A stretch of 64,000 bases of DNA from Penicillium oxalicum (Eukaryota > Ascomycota > Eurotiomycetes > Eurotiales > Aspergillaceae). Below are positions 22,178 to 34,029 of this stretch, one piece after another. The translations under genes were made by a program, and so were the position numbers. Location of the stretch: positions 3,472,001-3,536,000 of the forward strand of contig NC_064652.1 of the NCBI RefSeq assembly GCF_001723175.1, given 5' to 3'. Within the stretch, counting starts at the first letter, position 1, and the number at the start of each line of letters is the position of its first letter. The notes beneath the pieces are model-generated. The model had not been told where the DNA came from. It was given only the letters and a program-made list of their open reading frames with translations, and made no database searches.

Positions 22178-23023
22178 CGAGTAGCGCTTCTGGTATTGTC
22201 ATACTGTGAACGAATGCAGTCGATTGACAAGGATATTAACAGTAGACGCAATCAATAGCGCATCAGCATTTCAAAATATAGACAGTACCCAAGCGATTTC
22301 CTCTATAATGCGCCAAAATAGTTCCAGGTGGAAGCATAGGAAATGTCAAAGCCCGGCAACAGGTAACATATTATACCAGATTTAGTATATAGCAAATAAA
22401 TAGAGATGCTGCCCTTTCGTTGAATACCAAAGACCGCTTACAGACGCAGTTAATCAGAAAGAAGAAGCAGCCTTCTCTCCCCATCTCTCTCCATAGTCTC
22501 CCCTGATCTTAGCGTAGTCTTAATCAATAGTTACACCGAGGCTTTGCGTACATTACGCTAGTCCGTGGATATGATAGTGGCACTAGTGCAGTAGTATTGA
22601 GATTGACGTGTTCGAGTTTGATACGACGATTCTGCTAGGCTCCAACTCAAGGAGACCTCTTGATGTCGTATAAGCGTATCCAGAAGTCCCTAAGCCTCGA
22701 AAATGCTACTGACCTCGTATATATATCTAGGGCATTATCCTGCAAACGGTCAGAGCCTTTTTTGATATCGCTTTCTCACATCGTGCAATTTATAAGAACA
22801 AGTTTATCCTCCTGTATGCTCTCTTTTGCAGAGGTACGCGATAGTCGTTTGAAACTGACGAAATTACAGACGGGAAAAGCATAGCAACAGTCCCACGCAC
22901 AAGTTATCAGGCTTGCCCACCGCAAACATAGACCCTTGCCGGTCCATAAGACGTCCTAGGTCATCCTTTCCCTTTACGTACCCTGGCTCGGATAGAGACT
23001 GACATAGAAGCTAGGCTTCCACA
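22178..23023. other. Intergenic
   Basis: No supported gene. 22660-22884 (plus) is a short open frame without features. Confidence 0.4.
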
Positions 23024-23215
23024 ATGCCAAATAAGTACGAGGTCTGCACACAGGAGCGCGTGCGATACTCGTGCTATCATGAAAAAGATGGTCAATTCGT
23101 TAAGTGTGCTAAACACGCGGAGAAAGATGAGCGATGCTCAAGCTTGTCGATCAAGTATGTAGTAGTTAAGACTTCAACACACAGTTGCAGGGCTTGTTCA
23201 AAAAGTGAGGGTTGA
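23024..23215 (+). CDS. Small Cys/His-rich protein, 63 aa
   Basis: ATG 23024 to TGA 23215. The pattern is YEVCTQERVRYSCYHEKDG, then FVKCAKH, ERCSSLS and a C-terminal HSCRACSKSEG, with seven cysteines and three or more histidines. This pattern suggests a small zinc-binding protein. I recall comparable short proteins in fungi that end in a CRxCS-type motif but cannot name the family. There is no signal peptide. Its 3' end overlaps the tail of the kinase-like gene on the other strand by 18 bp. Confidence 0.5.
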   Translation: MPNKYEVCTQERVRYSCYHEKDGQFVKCAKHAEKDERCSSLSIKYVVVKTSTHSCRACSKSEG

Positions 23216-24053
23216 ACTGGATGTACGCGCCCACTGGAGATAAAGACAGATAGCAAGGAGAAATTTCAGCGTTTTTCCTATCCCTGAACCGTCCTCAAAC
23301 TTCTTCACTAGGCTTATAAGTTCTTCGCTTGATTCCTCTGCCCCCATGTTCCTTAACAACCGCGACCTCAAAGTCAAAGACAATCGCGCCGTGATCCGTC
23401 ATGAGAAAATTGTACCTGTTGAGGTCGCGATGGAGGATACCGTAGTCATGAAGGAGTCGAGCGGTTATTTGGCAATCTTCAAGATCTCCTGAGCCTGGCG
23501 TGCTCCCGGCGATATCTTCCATCAACAAACCAATCGTTCGGTTTATCGTTCCTTCATAAGCGTACCCAATCACCTTAGGAGCAAGGGGGAAGCCACGGGA
23601 CGCTAATAAAGCGTATGTTGATACCTCCCGCTGTAGCGCTGGCACCTCATGTCGAAACCTGGCGATTTTCAAAACCAACGTTTTGTCACCTAACACCACT
23701 CTGGAGACGCGATCGCTAATCCGAGAAAAAGGCACAAGATCTAAGATATTGAAGTATGGCGCATCTTTGCCATGAATGACCGCGGTGTTTAAGGAGTGTG
23801 GTGGAAATTCGTCGACAGTGGTCTCAATAACACCCTTTGGGGTTTTCCGGATAGTAAGTGTTGTCCAATCTCCGTTCCAATTTGGAACTGCTCTCAGGTT
23901 TGAGAGAATTCGGGAACCATCTGTGCGTTCCTCTGAAGGGATTATGTCCTCGTGTAACACCGACACGTACACAATTCGAGACTTCCTTCGAATTCGGTAG
24001 AGAAAGTCATTATCCTCAAGATCAAGGGAGAGAACTTCCTCCTGTCCACACAT
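23198..24053 (-). pseudogene. Kinase-like protein with one-base frameshift in a G5 run
   Basis: From ATG 24053 the frame shows a eukaryotic-type kinase fold: LVLKIA (Lys129), QREVSTYALL (Glu143), hinge GLLMEDIAG, catalytic YGILHRDLNRYNFLM (Asp210, Asn215) and VFDFEV (Asp227) in place of DFG. It resembles fungal small kinase-like/APH-like proteins. After KEHGG the frame runs into a random-looking tail. Removing one G from the run at 23341-23345 continues as AEESSEELISLVKKFEDGSG, which looks like the genuine C-terminus, and ends at 23198. I infer a recent +1 indel or a sequencing error in the homopolymer; catalytic residues are otherwise intact. Two E-boxes lie 80-105 bp upstream. Confidence 0.6.
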
Positions 24054-24120
24054 TGTGAAAGAACGAAGCACGGTGAACTTCGGAGTGTAACCCAGTCGAA
24101 AGATTATAGGTTTGGATGAT

Positions 24121-24168
24121 GTGTTGCTAGCGCACGTGATGTTGCTAGCGCACGTGATGTTGCTCGTC
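24121..24168. promoter_or_regulatory. Tandem 18-bp repeat carrying two CACGTG E-boxes
   Basis: The unit GTTGCTAGCGCACGTGAT occurs twice plus a third partial GATGTTGCT; CACGTG sits at 24133-24138 and 24151-24156. It lies upstream of the minus-strand kinase-like gene (ATG 24053). CACGTG is the classic binding site of fungal bHLH regulators. The exact 18-bp spacing gives nearly two helical turns, so both sites face nearly the same side. Regulatory use is inferred. Confidence 0.5.
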
Positions 24169-27100
24169 TGTCGGAACGTAGCAGGTGGATACCCAGAAGG
24201 AGGGAACTATCTACCGCCGAGATTGTACTAGTGACTTCCAAATTGCTAGCTACAGGTCCTTTTAGTAATTCAGAGCCATATCATTCCACTGGTGCACCCG
24301 TATGATCCACTGACGTTTTTGTGATCATCGTCATTGTTTTTGAATAAGTATATCCTTAACCATCGCCAAGCAGTGCTTCCCCTTAGCAATCCAAGTTCGG
24401 GTTGATACTTACATCCGCTCCGATCACCCGTAAGGATTATGAACGAACCATTGCTCCATAACCTCGAAAAATACTGACTGGGGCAATTCGTGTCTTGGAC
24501 AGAAGCCTTTCTGTCGAACCAGACAAAGTACGATAATCCGCAGTGTCCGAGTGCACGTCGGACCCCTTCTAGCCACGAAGTCGCGTTCCACAACAGCCTC
24601 TGTTTTCGCACATTCTCTACTCGATCTGCTTTACAGACCTCATCAAATGCTGCCAGAGTAGAAGATTGGTCCTAAACGCGCCGCAACATCGCCAAGTGCA
24701 CACAGCCGCGATGAGACTGAACGATGTCTGGATTGTCAGCTTTACACAGAATGGCGGTTCCATCACTACCGCGAAAGGGCAGGCGTATCTCAGCAAGTGT
24801 CGCACAGCCCTGCAGTTTCAAGTGGGGAGCCTCCCTTTTCTTCACCTTTTAGAATCTACTAATATATATATTCTGCAGGTGGTCTTCTAGGTATTTGCTG
24901 AGTGCCCACTAATACCAATTAGCTAGGTAAAGGCATGCACAATCAGTCAACCGTTCGTGATAATCCAGACGCAAGAAATGAATTTGCTTAGGCACCATGG
25001 CAAGTACCAGCGGAGCTGATCATCGAGGGCAGAGAAATCGCTGTGGACATCTATACTGAGACCATGCTCCAAGATTCGACGGAACGAACCCTGATGCCAT
25101 ATATCTACAGAAGCGGAGGTGAAGGAAAAGTCGGAGAAGCAGCCAGCATCAAATCTTGTGGGTCTTGAGTTAGTCCTAGAAAGCATGGGACTGTGGGTCC
25201 TAGCCAGCCGCCTTTGCAGACGACCAACCGGCATTGAAAGTACTTCTCGACCCCGGATACCATCAGGATAGATCTAACTGATGGCTAGAGTTATACGCCA
25301 ATGGGCGTAAAAGGGGATTAAGCAGAGCTCAAGCGAGTCTCGGTTTTTAGATATTGATCAGTAACGAGGTTGTGTATCAGCATGCAAGAGGCCGCCTGGA
25401 CGCCTTGTGCAAGCCTTTGGTTGCGTCAGGGTCCCATCCCTGCGGAGACCGATTCTTTAGTCGAAACGAGTGGTTCTCATCCAGTCGCGCATTGTTCTGG
25501 TGTAACGGGCCGCTGAGTAGAACGTGAGTCATTCCCTGGTTTCCGAGGAGTCGCATCGCGGTGAACCGCGTCTGTTGATTCGATACAAATAAGCACTTAG
25601 ACTGATTCTTCCGGTTTCTTGCTTTTTCCTAGGCAAAAGAGGTATTCTATCGCCTTCTTGTAGGAGTCTCGACAAGCGTCTCAATGGTCGGCTGCTCATC
25701 TCCTTCGCTGCTTTTTCACTTGGTTTCGGCTTCGCTTGGGCTGTGGCCGCTTGGCGGATATAACTCCTATGATGGTTTTATGCTCTTGATCAGAACAGGT
25801 CTTTTGAACCAGTTTCAGACAATCGACAAATGGCTCCTGGCATGGAGGAAGACGAGAAATGATGACCTTTCAGAGTAGTGTGACGGAAGGGAAAGGATGG
25901 CGCCCGATAGAAATGTAATACTGGGTTTACTATGCACCCTAATGAAGCGAGCCGGGGAGGGGCGGTTGAAAGCCCAAATATATTCGCAGAAGATGGCCAG
26001 AGAGAAGCGCGTGTGAAATGAGGTACATGCCTCGTCAAGGCCTGCGAGCAGGACCACGAGCAATGGTGTTCGTTTTGAATTTGCTACCTGTCTTTTGCAG
26101 TATTATATCTGCATTGCCTTTCGTTGGCATTCGCCGGCGACCAATCCGAAGCTCGCCCCCGCGAGCCAATGAAAAATTTCATCCCTGTACTCAAGCTACC
26201 GGCTGGCCTGATAACTCTGCCTCATAAAATAGCAGCACTTACTTGGAACGCGCTACACCGGGCAAGGGACAAGATCGTCATATTGTACAAAAGAAATTGG
26301 CATCGATATTAGCCATATCAGGCCCTTTATTCGGTATTGCAACACCCTACATGCTGGTGATTTCAGGGTTGCACGATTAAGATCGTCGTTCGGAATCACG
26401 GTATCATCACGTTTTTAGCTGTCAACCACGTTTCTGTTGTCTGTTGAGAAGAGGGATAGGATCTAGCAGGAGCGATGGCATATGCCAGCGATTGAGTGAT
26501 ATTTGAGATTGATCTTAAACTAAGATAACCTCTGAGCGGGAGTCTGCTTTTCCCACGTCCCGAATGCCACGTTACCGTATAAGGCTAGTTGGTATCAGGG
26601 GGGACAACTTACCATCTAGTAAGGCCTCAGCAGTATCGAAGACTGCTAGAACCTCCACACTGTCAGCACTCGCGGCGCCACATGATGTCTGCAGGAGATA
26701 CAGATATCATTATACTAGCAGAAATGTTTCTTCTGCTCGTGGCGTCCGACCTTGATTGCTGCCACGTCAACACGGATTTTGTGGAAAAGATATGCTGAAT
26801 CAGTGAAATTGGGATAAAGTGAATACTGATGCTGATAGTAAATAAGGCCAACGAGCATTTCGTTAATTTGACTCTTGCGTCTGAAGTGGAGGGGCCGGAG
26901 GGCATCTGCTAACTGTCACTCAACCTCGAATGCCAAAGCTTTTGAGTTGCGACCCCTTCGACCAGTGGACAAAGTACAATGATTTAAGCTATACCAATCC
27001 GATATATTGAGTGATGCTGCCTGACCGGAATCCCTGTGTTGCCGCCGTTTTGACCCGAAGACCTTGTTCAAGAAATACTGGTCAACAAGTTGCACTGATG

Positions 27101-27747
27101 ACCAATCACATGCGCACCTGCCCCACCACTTCCCCCACTTCGAAATTCTCACAAAACGCGCAGCACATTTCCATATTCATCCATATCGCCCTGTTGCTGT
27201 TAACCTTATCATCATCACATCCTCTTCCCCATCCGTGTCCGCGTGAATGTGATGCCAGAACGAGGCAAAACTTTCAGTTTCTGAACATCGTCACAACAAA
27301 CCGCCGTCCGTCGGCTTTTATTGTGTGGCCAACCGCCCCGCTCTTCTTCGCCAGCCCCCAACACTCAACCGAGGCACGATCAGATATTGAATCAAGCAGG
27401 CAACGTGTCCCCACCTCCAGTACTTGCGTTGGCTGTTATGACAACGAGGGAAGACTTGGTAAGGTTTCCTAACTAACGTATGCGATACCACTTCTGACTC
27501 CGGTAGGAGTCGCGATGGAAACCCCTATCCGCGGATGACGACCGGTTAAAGAATGTCGACAAATATGTATCGCTTGAAACGATCGATGCGACTTCTGAAT
27601 CTCTAGTCCTCCTTTGTCGAAATTGCGAGGAGGTGGTCTTCTTCTATGCAGGCCATGAGATTTGGAATACGAAGCAGGCCTCGCGTAATGGCTTGATAGA
27701 ACTGCCAAAGGATGTCTCAGCGACTATATACAGAGGCTGTTATTCTG
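24169..27747. other. 3.6-kb gene desert
   Basis: Only short frames (for example 25234-24947 minus; 25684-25878 and 26018-26227 plus), none with a credible start plus splice signals or recognisable domain. 27120-27470 is C-rich, coding-like in texture on the plus strand, but without a persistent frame. It may hold decayed genes that I cannot recognise. Confidence 0.45.
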
Positions 27748-28989
27748 TCAATTGAACAAAATCTGCGCTATACTCGTGTCGTAGCCTACTCGAAGTTCCA
27801 CGTGACAATACGTCTTAATCTTCACGCACTCTGTCTTGTTCAAATGTCCATGTTCTTTCTCCCATTTCCACAAGTCGCTCTTCTCAATAGCATGGAAAAT
27901 AGTATCGCCAAGGACCCTTTGAATCTGGGCAATTTCTATTCCGGGGCCAGTGCCACACAGCATTGGCTGTATTCCAACAGCTTCAAGATCCAGCCAGATA
28001 AGCGCGTCACCACCCGCCCGTCCCCTGGGGAATCTTGATCGGACGCAGTCTGTTATATTCGGATCGACTAAACGCGGAGGCACTTGACGAGCGGCTGCCG
28101 CAATTCGCGTTGGAAAAACCTTTTCGATGTTAGTCCAACGCGCCGCAGGAAATTCAAAGGCGTCAGGCTGGTTTGCCGTTGTAGAAGGATAGTGGGAAGG
28201 TAGCGCTGAGGGATTATAAGTAAGCATTTATCTTCGATTGCAGCCTGGTGTATACCTACCATCAATCATCTGTTCATCCGATACGGCGTCCAACTGCAGT
28301 GAGTTACCATGAACGTCTTGGGCAGCTTCCTCGGCGGCCATATAGAGCTCAAGGAATATGTTTCTCTCAGATTCCGTAGAAAGTCTCCTAAGCCGTCTCA
28401 TAATATCTGGACGATCTAGGCATGAAACCTGAGCTTTCGTCATGTAAGTCCGGATGCTGCACGCTTTGAAGTGGAAGGCCACAGATTTGAGACGTCTCTC
28501 TTCGAAACTGATTGAGCAAAATGCAAGCTCGTCTAGATTTAGCTTGCGGACTTCAGAGTTGAAATTGACTGATTTGTTATCGTTGATATAGCGCACAAAC
28601 ACGTCACATTTTGCTAAGGTGTTGGAATCCAATGAAGCTCTTGCCGCAAGCCGGGTCTTGGCGTGTTCGAGGCCTTGCACGATCTTGATTTGCTCATTGA
28701 GTATCCTCAGCTCTTCTCTTAGCCTGGGTAATGATTCTGGATGACTAAAAATGTCAAAATCGCAAAGCATTCTGCCTTCAGGAGAGCTAGTAACAACGCT
28801 GGTGTGTCTGGGTTCGGGAAAGTTGGGTTCGGGAAAGTTGGGTTCGGGAAAGTTGGGTTTGGGAAAGTTGGGTTTGGGAAAGTTGGGTTTGGGAAAGTTG
28901 GGTTTGGGAAAGTTGGGTTTGGGAAAGTTGGGTTTGGGAAAGTTGGGTTTGGAGAGTTGGGCACTGGAGGAAGCGCGGCATGATTTCAT
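27748..28989 (-). CDS. NFPKP-repeat protein, 395 aa, two exons
   Basis: Exon 1 is 28989-28260 (ATG 28989). The intron is 28259-28206 (54 bp, donor GTAGGT, acceptor CCCTCAG, phase 1). Exon 2 is 28205-27748. The first 15 residues are followed by nine pentapeptides, six NFPKP then three NFPEP (about residues 16-60), encoded by a 15-bp minisatellite. Next comes a helical domain (LREELRILNEQIKIVQGLEH, FNSEVRKLNLDELAF, MRRLRRLSTESERNIFLELY) and a C-terminal domain with ALIWLDLEAVGIQPML and LGDTIFHAIEKSD. No family is recognised. The repeat should be length-variable between strains and may be an extended proline-rich spacer. The phase-compatible intron supports the gene. Confidence 0.6.
28810..28958. 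repeat. In-frame 15-bp coding minisatellite
   Basis: Nine perfect-length units GGGTTYGGGAAAGTT (28810-28944) plus a degenerate tenth. The first three have C and the remaining six have T at one position, which makes the Glu/Lys switch in the NFP[KE]P protein repeat. Related by sequence to the array at 21942-22177. Confidence 0.95.
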
Positions 28990-29891
28990 TGGCTGCGGAC
29001 AATGGAAATGTGGAGTTAGAGTGGACCTATCTTTTGCCGAGCCAAAGGAGGATGTCAATTGACCTCAGTCCCTAGGACCGTGCGGTCCTGTATATTCGGC
29101 GCATCACTCCACCCCGCAAGTCAGCCCGCATAGGCGTAACAGGAGTGCAGAGGAGAAACCCGATCGACGTGTGGCATGCAGCTGCAAGAATGAAGTTACG
29201 CGCGCATTTGTGCTGACGGTCAGCTTTGCTTGGTAGGAACCTGGTTGCACAAAACGAGAATCCTTGACCGGTTCCGGCTAGCGCCGAAATACAGCCTGAA
29301 GGCAGAGAGGCAAGAGATGATACCCCTCCAAATGGTTTCAAGGCCGGGCCAGCCAAGCTGCAACATGAACGGAGAAGAAGAAGGATAGGTATTCTTGGTA
29401 CAACTGGAAGATCTTGAGCACGATAGATCCTCAGAATAGCTAGTTGGTCCTCAGGCGGGTCAGACTGACCCGCCTGAGGACCAAACTAGCGACTGCACCA
29501 GCAATATCCATGCTTCTTATTTTCTGACACGCAAGCGATCAAAAGCGGGCCTGTTCAAAGACCACGCCACATGATATTTAAGGCAATTTTTTTTGACTGG
29601 CTGTATGTGTCGTGTCAATAATCTGATAGATTTAAGGCCCCGTCTTTAACCTGGGACTTGCAAACCATCTGGCCGGAGTGATTAAGTACCTTGCAAACAA
29701 GTGATTAATTCTTTACCGATACACCAACTATTCAAGGAAGGAAATTATATAGACATGATTATCATCTTTCGAAGTAGTCAAGAGATACATTTTGGACCTG
29801 AAAGGCAGCCTGGTCATCCTCGACACTGGTGTTTTCGGGTGTAGCCAAATGAGATTATCCATGGCAACAAGCAGACAGAAGCTTTGAGGAT
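28990..29891. other. Intergenic with a strong hairpin
   Basis: No gene supported; see the separate entry for the 52-bp palindrome at 29439-29490. Confidence 0.45.
29439..29490. repeat. Near-perfect 52-bp inverted repeat (hairpin)
   Basis: The left arm 29439-29462 starts GCTAGTTGGTCCTCAGGCG. The right arm 29466-29490 is its complement with one extra A, and the loop is GAC. A 24-bp stem with a 3-nt loop is far beyond chance in intergenic DNA. It lies downstream (3') of the SIM protein C gene, so it could form a transcript 3' structure, or be an element end or recombination relic. Confidence 0.85.
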
Positions 29892-30573
29892 CTAATCGGC
29901 CAATCTCATCACTGCATTCGCTGTTTCGGCTTTTGACGCATTTATTGTCGTTTCGGAATATTGGCCCGTAAATGGTTCCGCATTTTGCGCTTGACTAGGA
30001 TTTTTGTATGCAAAGTTTTTATGCTGGCCTTTATGGTCAATTTGTTTGGATCGATAGGTGGACTTGATGAAAGATGGCCAGCTCGGACATGCATCGCACA
30101 TAAGGCATCTGAAATCAAGCTCGAATCTGGCCTTTCTGCATACTTGTAAATAACATTGTGTTGGTAAGGGTTCCTCTCAGTAATGACCAAGAATTTATTC
30201 ACGTACCCTTCTTGGAATCTCCAACCTTGTTTGGCTCTCCTCTAGTTGCAGGAGGACTAGCTTGACTAGTTTGAGTATGTTCAAGTCGCTGGCAGTTGCG
30301 GTACTTGAGGAATGTCGAAGCCGGAGTAGATTCCGTAAGGAGCAAATTCCGTGATTTGATGTGACGATTTTCGCTGGTCCATCTTTCGTAATCTGGAGTA
30401 CTCATGCGAACTGTATCAGCATCCGAGTTGTCTTCTTCTGGATTTTTCTCATCATCCTCGTCGACAACAATGGAACTGGCTCTAGTTGAGCCAGTTGAGC
30501 CAGTCAGAACCACATCGGACATAGCGCTAGGTGTGAAATGAGAAAACAATTGGTCGTTTAGTTTCGTGAGCAT
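29892..30573 (-). CDS. SIM-motif protein C, 205 aa, two exons
   Basis: Exon 1 is 30573-30207 (ATG 30573; the next ATG, MSDVV, is also possible). The intron is 30206-30143 (64 bp, donor GTACGT, acceptor TTTACAAG, phase 1). Exon 2 is 30142-29892. Residues 31-40 read RASSIVVDED, a SUMO-interaction-like core with following acid, and 57-65 read MSTPDYERW, matching the TTPEFW/SSPEFW motif of proteins A and B. Exon 2 adds a cysteine cluster FRCLMCDACPSWPSF and then a hydrophilic tail. No enzyme motif is seen; it is likely nuclear. Two of the three shared motifs occur in the same order and at similar spacing, which argues for common descent with A and B. Confidence 0.6.
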
Positions 30574-31246
30574 AGTACTCAAGCAGAATCTGGCCGTTGC
30601 ACAACGAAACTCAATCTTCTTACCTTAAATATTGCAAAGGATTTAATATTCCAGGTAAAAGCTGCTGTTCTGCTAGATTGGCTGATCAGTCACGGGGTAA
30701 ATGTGAACGTGAAGGTCATATATAGACGTGTCCTCTTTAAGACGTCTCAGGCTCATGGGTAAGCTTCCTAGGAATACTAAAGTCCGTCTCCGTGAATATC
30801 TGTACTTATAGTTACACGCTGCAAGCTACGAAAATAGGGCGGCTGGAACAGTCTATGATTAAATCAATCAATCTTAAAATCCCTTCCGGGGAGTAACTGT
30901 GTCTACAGTATTGTCAGGTATATACACGGATCATACACGGTAAGCGGAGGAGATGAACTCACGTGGCGCATCTGAGTTTCTCTGAACGCGAGAGAGCCAC
31001 CTCGCTTTTGCTTCCTCGCGCTACGCCCTGTATCTACAGTCCACTTTAGCTTTTTTCAATATTGCTTGATCAACTAAGTCTGCGATGGGATTATAAATTT
31101 TGTATGGGTCTAATAAGCTTCGTTTCGGCGGAAGGCTTGGGACTGTTCGCATGAGATTAGTTCTAGAGGTAATCAATGAGTAAATTAATCAATCTTCGTC
31201 TACCCCAGGATGACTAGCAGCTGCTCTAGAACTTTACCGTGAGTTT
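30574..31246. other. Intergenic
   Basis: AT-rich; nothing recognised. Contains the promoter side of SIM protein C. Confidence 0.4.
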
Positions 31247-31501
31247 TGTTACGGAACTCAAAGAAACGCGGGGGCCGCAACTATTTGAGTAGCAACCGTG
31301 AGCCAATCATTCCACGAACGCTAGAGACTAGCGTTGTCACGTGCGATTCGGTATACTTGAGCGCGCCCCAGGGGGCCAGGGACGGAATTATTCAGGGCAG
31401 AGGCGGCCTGCGACTAGCCGTCGCAAGCAATACTCGTTTACTTCATGGGACGGTTAGCGTGACGCAGAAAACGACTACTCTTTTACTGGCACCGAGATTT
31501 C
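31247..31501 (+). mobile_element. TGTTACG-family LTR, 5' module only
   Basis: Begins TGTTACGGAACTCAAAGAAA and follows the module to GGCACCGAGATTT, more diverged than 10901-11164 (for example AAAACGACTACTCTTTTA in place of GAAACGGCCGCCATTTTA). It ends at the same place in the LTR as the other short copies. Confidence 0.8.
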
Positions 31502-32013
31502 TCAGGTACACCTGGCATCCTGAGCCTCACACCGCTGCTCCCGTAGACGCACACCGACAACCTCCTATTCCGGATTGCGAAGCCACCTGCAGTGCCCCCT
31601 TTTCATTGAGCAGGATCTCATTTGGGACACTAACCGTGTACTCAACACTCGCACATGATTAGTTGGGGAATGGCACTGCAATATTTTGGCGCAGGCTGGT
31701 GGGAGGTATGTATTATTGGGCTCGAGAGTTACCTACCCAACTTTTGGATCGCCAGATGCTTTGGCGCGCTGTCTTAATAGTCTTAGCTGCTCGAGGGTAC
31801 GTCAAACCAATCAAATTGATATATCTTACTGCGTCTCTCGCAATCACCATATGGTAACACCGGAGGTAGTTGGTACACGTACTTCGTGTCTGTGTCTCAA
31901 GTGCGTGGCTAGAAGCGAGGCGGCATTCGCCTGGCTGGCTCGAGCGGTTCCCACATTAGTAGCATGCCCATCTTTGCCTCTCCATCTCCCTGAAGCAGGC
32001 GTTCTGAAGCATA
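31502..32013. other. Upstream region of the 655-aa gene
   Basis: No gene seen. A minus-strand frame across 31844-32221 is a shadow of the gene that follows. Confidence 0.4.
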
Positions 32014-34029
32014 ATGAACGTGCCAATAGCCCTCGCAACTTTGCGCAACGCATCGCTTGATACTCTTCAACAATATACTTCGGATACATTATCAACACTG
32101 GAGGAAGTGCGAAGTCGACTGAGACTTCCTCAATGCGAGACATTCCAGGCCGATGACCGTCTTCTATGTCGTAATTGCAAGCTGAATCCTCCAGTTGCAA
32201 ATGCGCAGAAATGTCAATCACCGGCTACCAAAAAGACCCCGTCTCGAATTACAGATCTTTTCAGAGCCTTGAAGACAGCGATCCCTTCTGTGCAGGAGGT
32301 CTTCGACATGAATAGAGACACGAACCTGCATGAAACCCAACAGCGGTACAGGCAGGACAGAAGAGTCAATGATATTCTACGAGCTGCAAACAACGAGAAG
32401 AAAGCGACCCCTTTCGATAAACTGATGAGAAGCGCTGCACAGCGTTCACTGGCAATGCAGTATTCGAAAGATCAATCCGAATCTCGTGTTGAAAAGCTGT
32501 GCAATATCTTGTCCAGTCAGCATTCTTCACAGAAGTCAAGAATTCGCGTCGGGCGATCGGGACGTGTCATTACTTGGGTGAGACGAAATCTAAACTTCGG
32601 GGAAGAGAAAGATTCTGAAATCGCCGAATATACCCTCATCGGCGTAAAGCAACTGGTGCTCGAAAATCTGCTTCAGAAAAAGCTTCAGTCAAAAAACCAC
32701 ACGACGACGAGAGCGTCTGGAGTTTGTGCCCTCATTGCATTAGCAACGAGGTCCTTCGCACACCTCAGTGTGGGTGAAATACCGGCGTTTATTGAGCACA
32801 TTCTCAATGCCGAAAGTGCTCAACCAGCGTCAACGCCGGAGGGGTGCACACCAAGCTTCTTAGATGGGATTAGCGGTCTCTCCCAACGAATTGAAAACTT
32901 CTTGGGCAATTATGACCGTATGTACTCTGCTCCTAATACGTGATCTTCTTTAACGTATCTACTAGGAGATCTTGCAACCAGGAGCAAGCAAAGCCAAGGA
33001 TCTGCGCTGCTTGCGTCAGAAAGTTGGCTCCAAACATCGTCTTATCCTTCGCCAGAAAATGCGTCTGCCGGCAACCAAAGAGACATGCGACTGAATAAGC
33101 AGGCTTCGGACAGATGCACTACCTTCTCGCCCGGGGTACAGATTGCTGAGAGCAGAAATGCTGAGATACTGTCGCCTGCAATCTCCAGATCAGGTAGATC
33201 GAGCACAGCTAGTCTTTCCTGCAGTAATTACCAACAATCAGCGCTCGACTGCGAAGACATTTCGAGAAGTGCATCGTTGACAGACAGAGACTCAATTCAC
33301 ACTTCATTGTCAAGTACCGTTTTAATGGCTGATCGAAACTCGGAACACACTGCAAATCCGGACCTGCAGGAAACACAGCATACCGGGCCAGCCATTCTTC
33401 AATCAACATCTGACCTGGATTCGGTTGGTGCAAATCAAAGAAAGAGGAAACATAATTCCTTTGCGCAGAGTAAGTCTTCGTCCACGCAAATACATTTGGC
33501 GAATGATTGTTCAGGGGCTGAAGATTCAAGGACAGATGAAGGGGAGAGGACAACACAACTCTCACAGAAGATGCCGAAATTGGGTATGCCTGGTGCTACA
33601 AATGAAGAGAACGCAGATTCTGCGGACATGGTTATGCAGGAACCGTCCGGGTTCTACGAAGCTGTACAAGAGGGTCTACAGACAGACATGAACAATATGG
33701 GCTACCCGTATTGGTCAACTGTGTTATGTGGTGAACCTCAGGAACACATATCCAGTGCAGATTGGTTACACTCGTCGATCGAATTCGGCGATGCCGCTTT
33801 TTCAGACTCCGCTTCAAGAATACCGACCACAGAGTCGTATTTAGGCGGTCGGACAAACATCCATGCGGTCGAGTTAGACAACACATTGAGCACAATGTTC
33901 GACCTTACATTCGGATCAGACAAGCTACCGAACCCTTTATTGTGGCGTTTGTATCCACATGGAAATCAGCATCAATGTTTGGATACGTTTCCACAATGCT
34001 CCGGATCAACCTACTGCCCTATGCCATAG
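32014..34029 (+). CDS. Hypothetical protein, 655 aa, two exons
   Basis: Exon 1 is 32014-32917. The intron is 32918-32965 (48 bp, donor GTATGT, acceptor TCTACTAG, phase 1). Exon 2 is 32966-34029. The summed length is a multiple of three and the joined frame is open. The N-terminal ~300 residues contain a CRNC knuckle near residue 52, a basic helical region (KKTPSRITDLFRALKTAIP, RIRVGRSGRVITWVRRNL) and a helical repeat-like end (GVCALIALATRSFAHLSVGE). The second half is low-complexity, Ser-rich and acidic, with a basic patch NQRKRKHNSF that could be a nuclear signal. I recognise no family. It looks like an intact gene of a fast-evolving regulator-like protein, but that function is a guess from composition only. 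Confidence 0.6.

Noticed and set aside
21909..22209. Repetitive frames of 72-97 codons on both strands
   Set aside because: They are readings of a 15-bp tandem repeat. The minus-strand frame begins at a non-ATG and has no unique protein part.
28719..29062. Alternative frames over the NFPKP array on both strands
   Set aside because: They are shadows of the minus-strand gene with ATG 28989; only that frame continues into an intron-joined exon.
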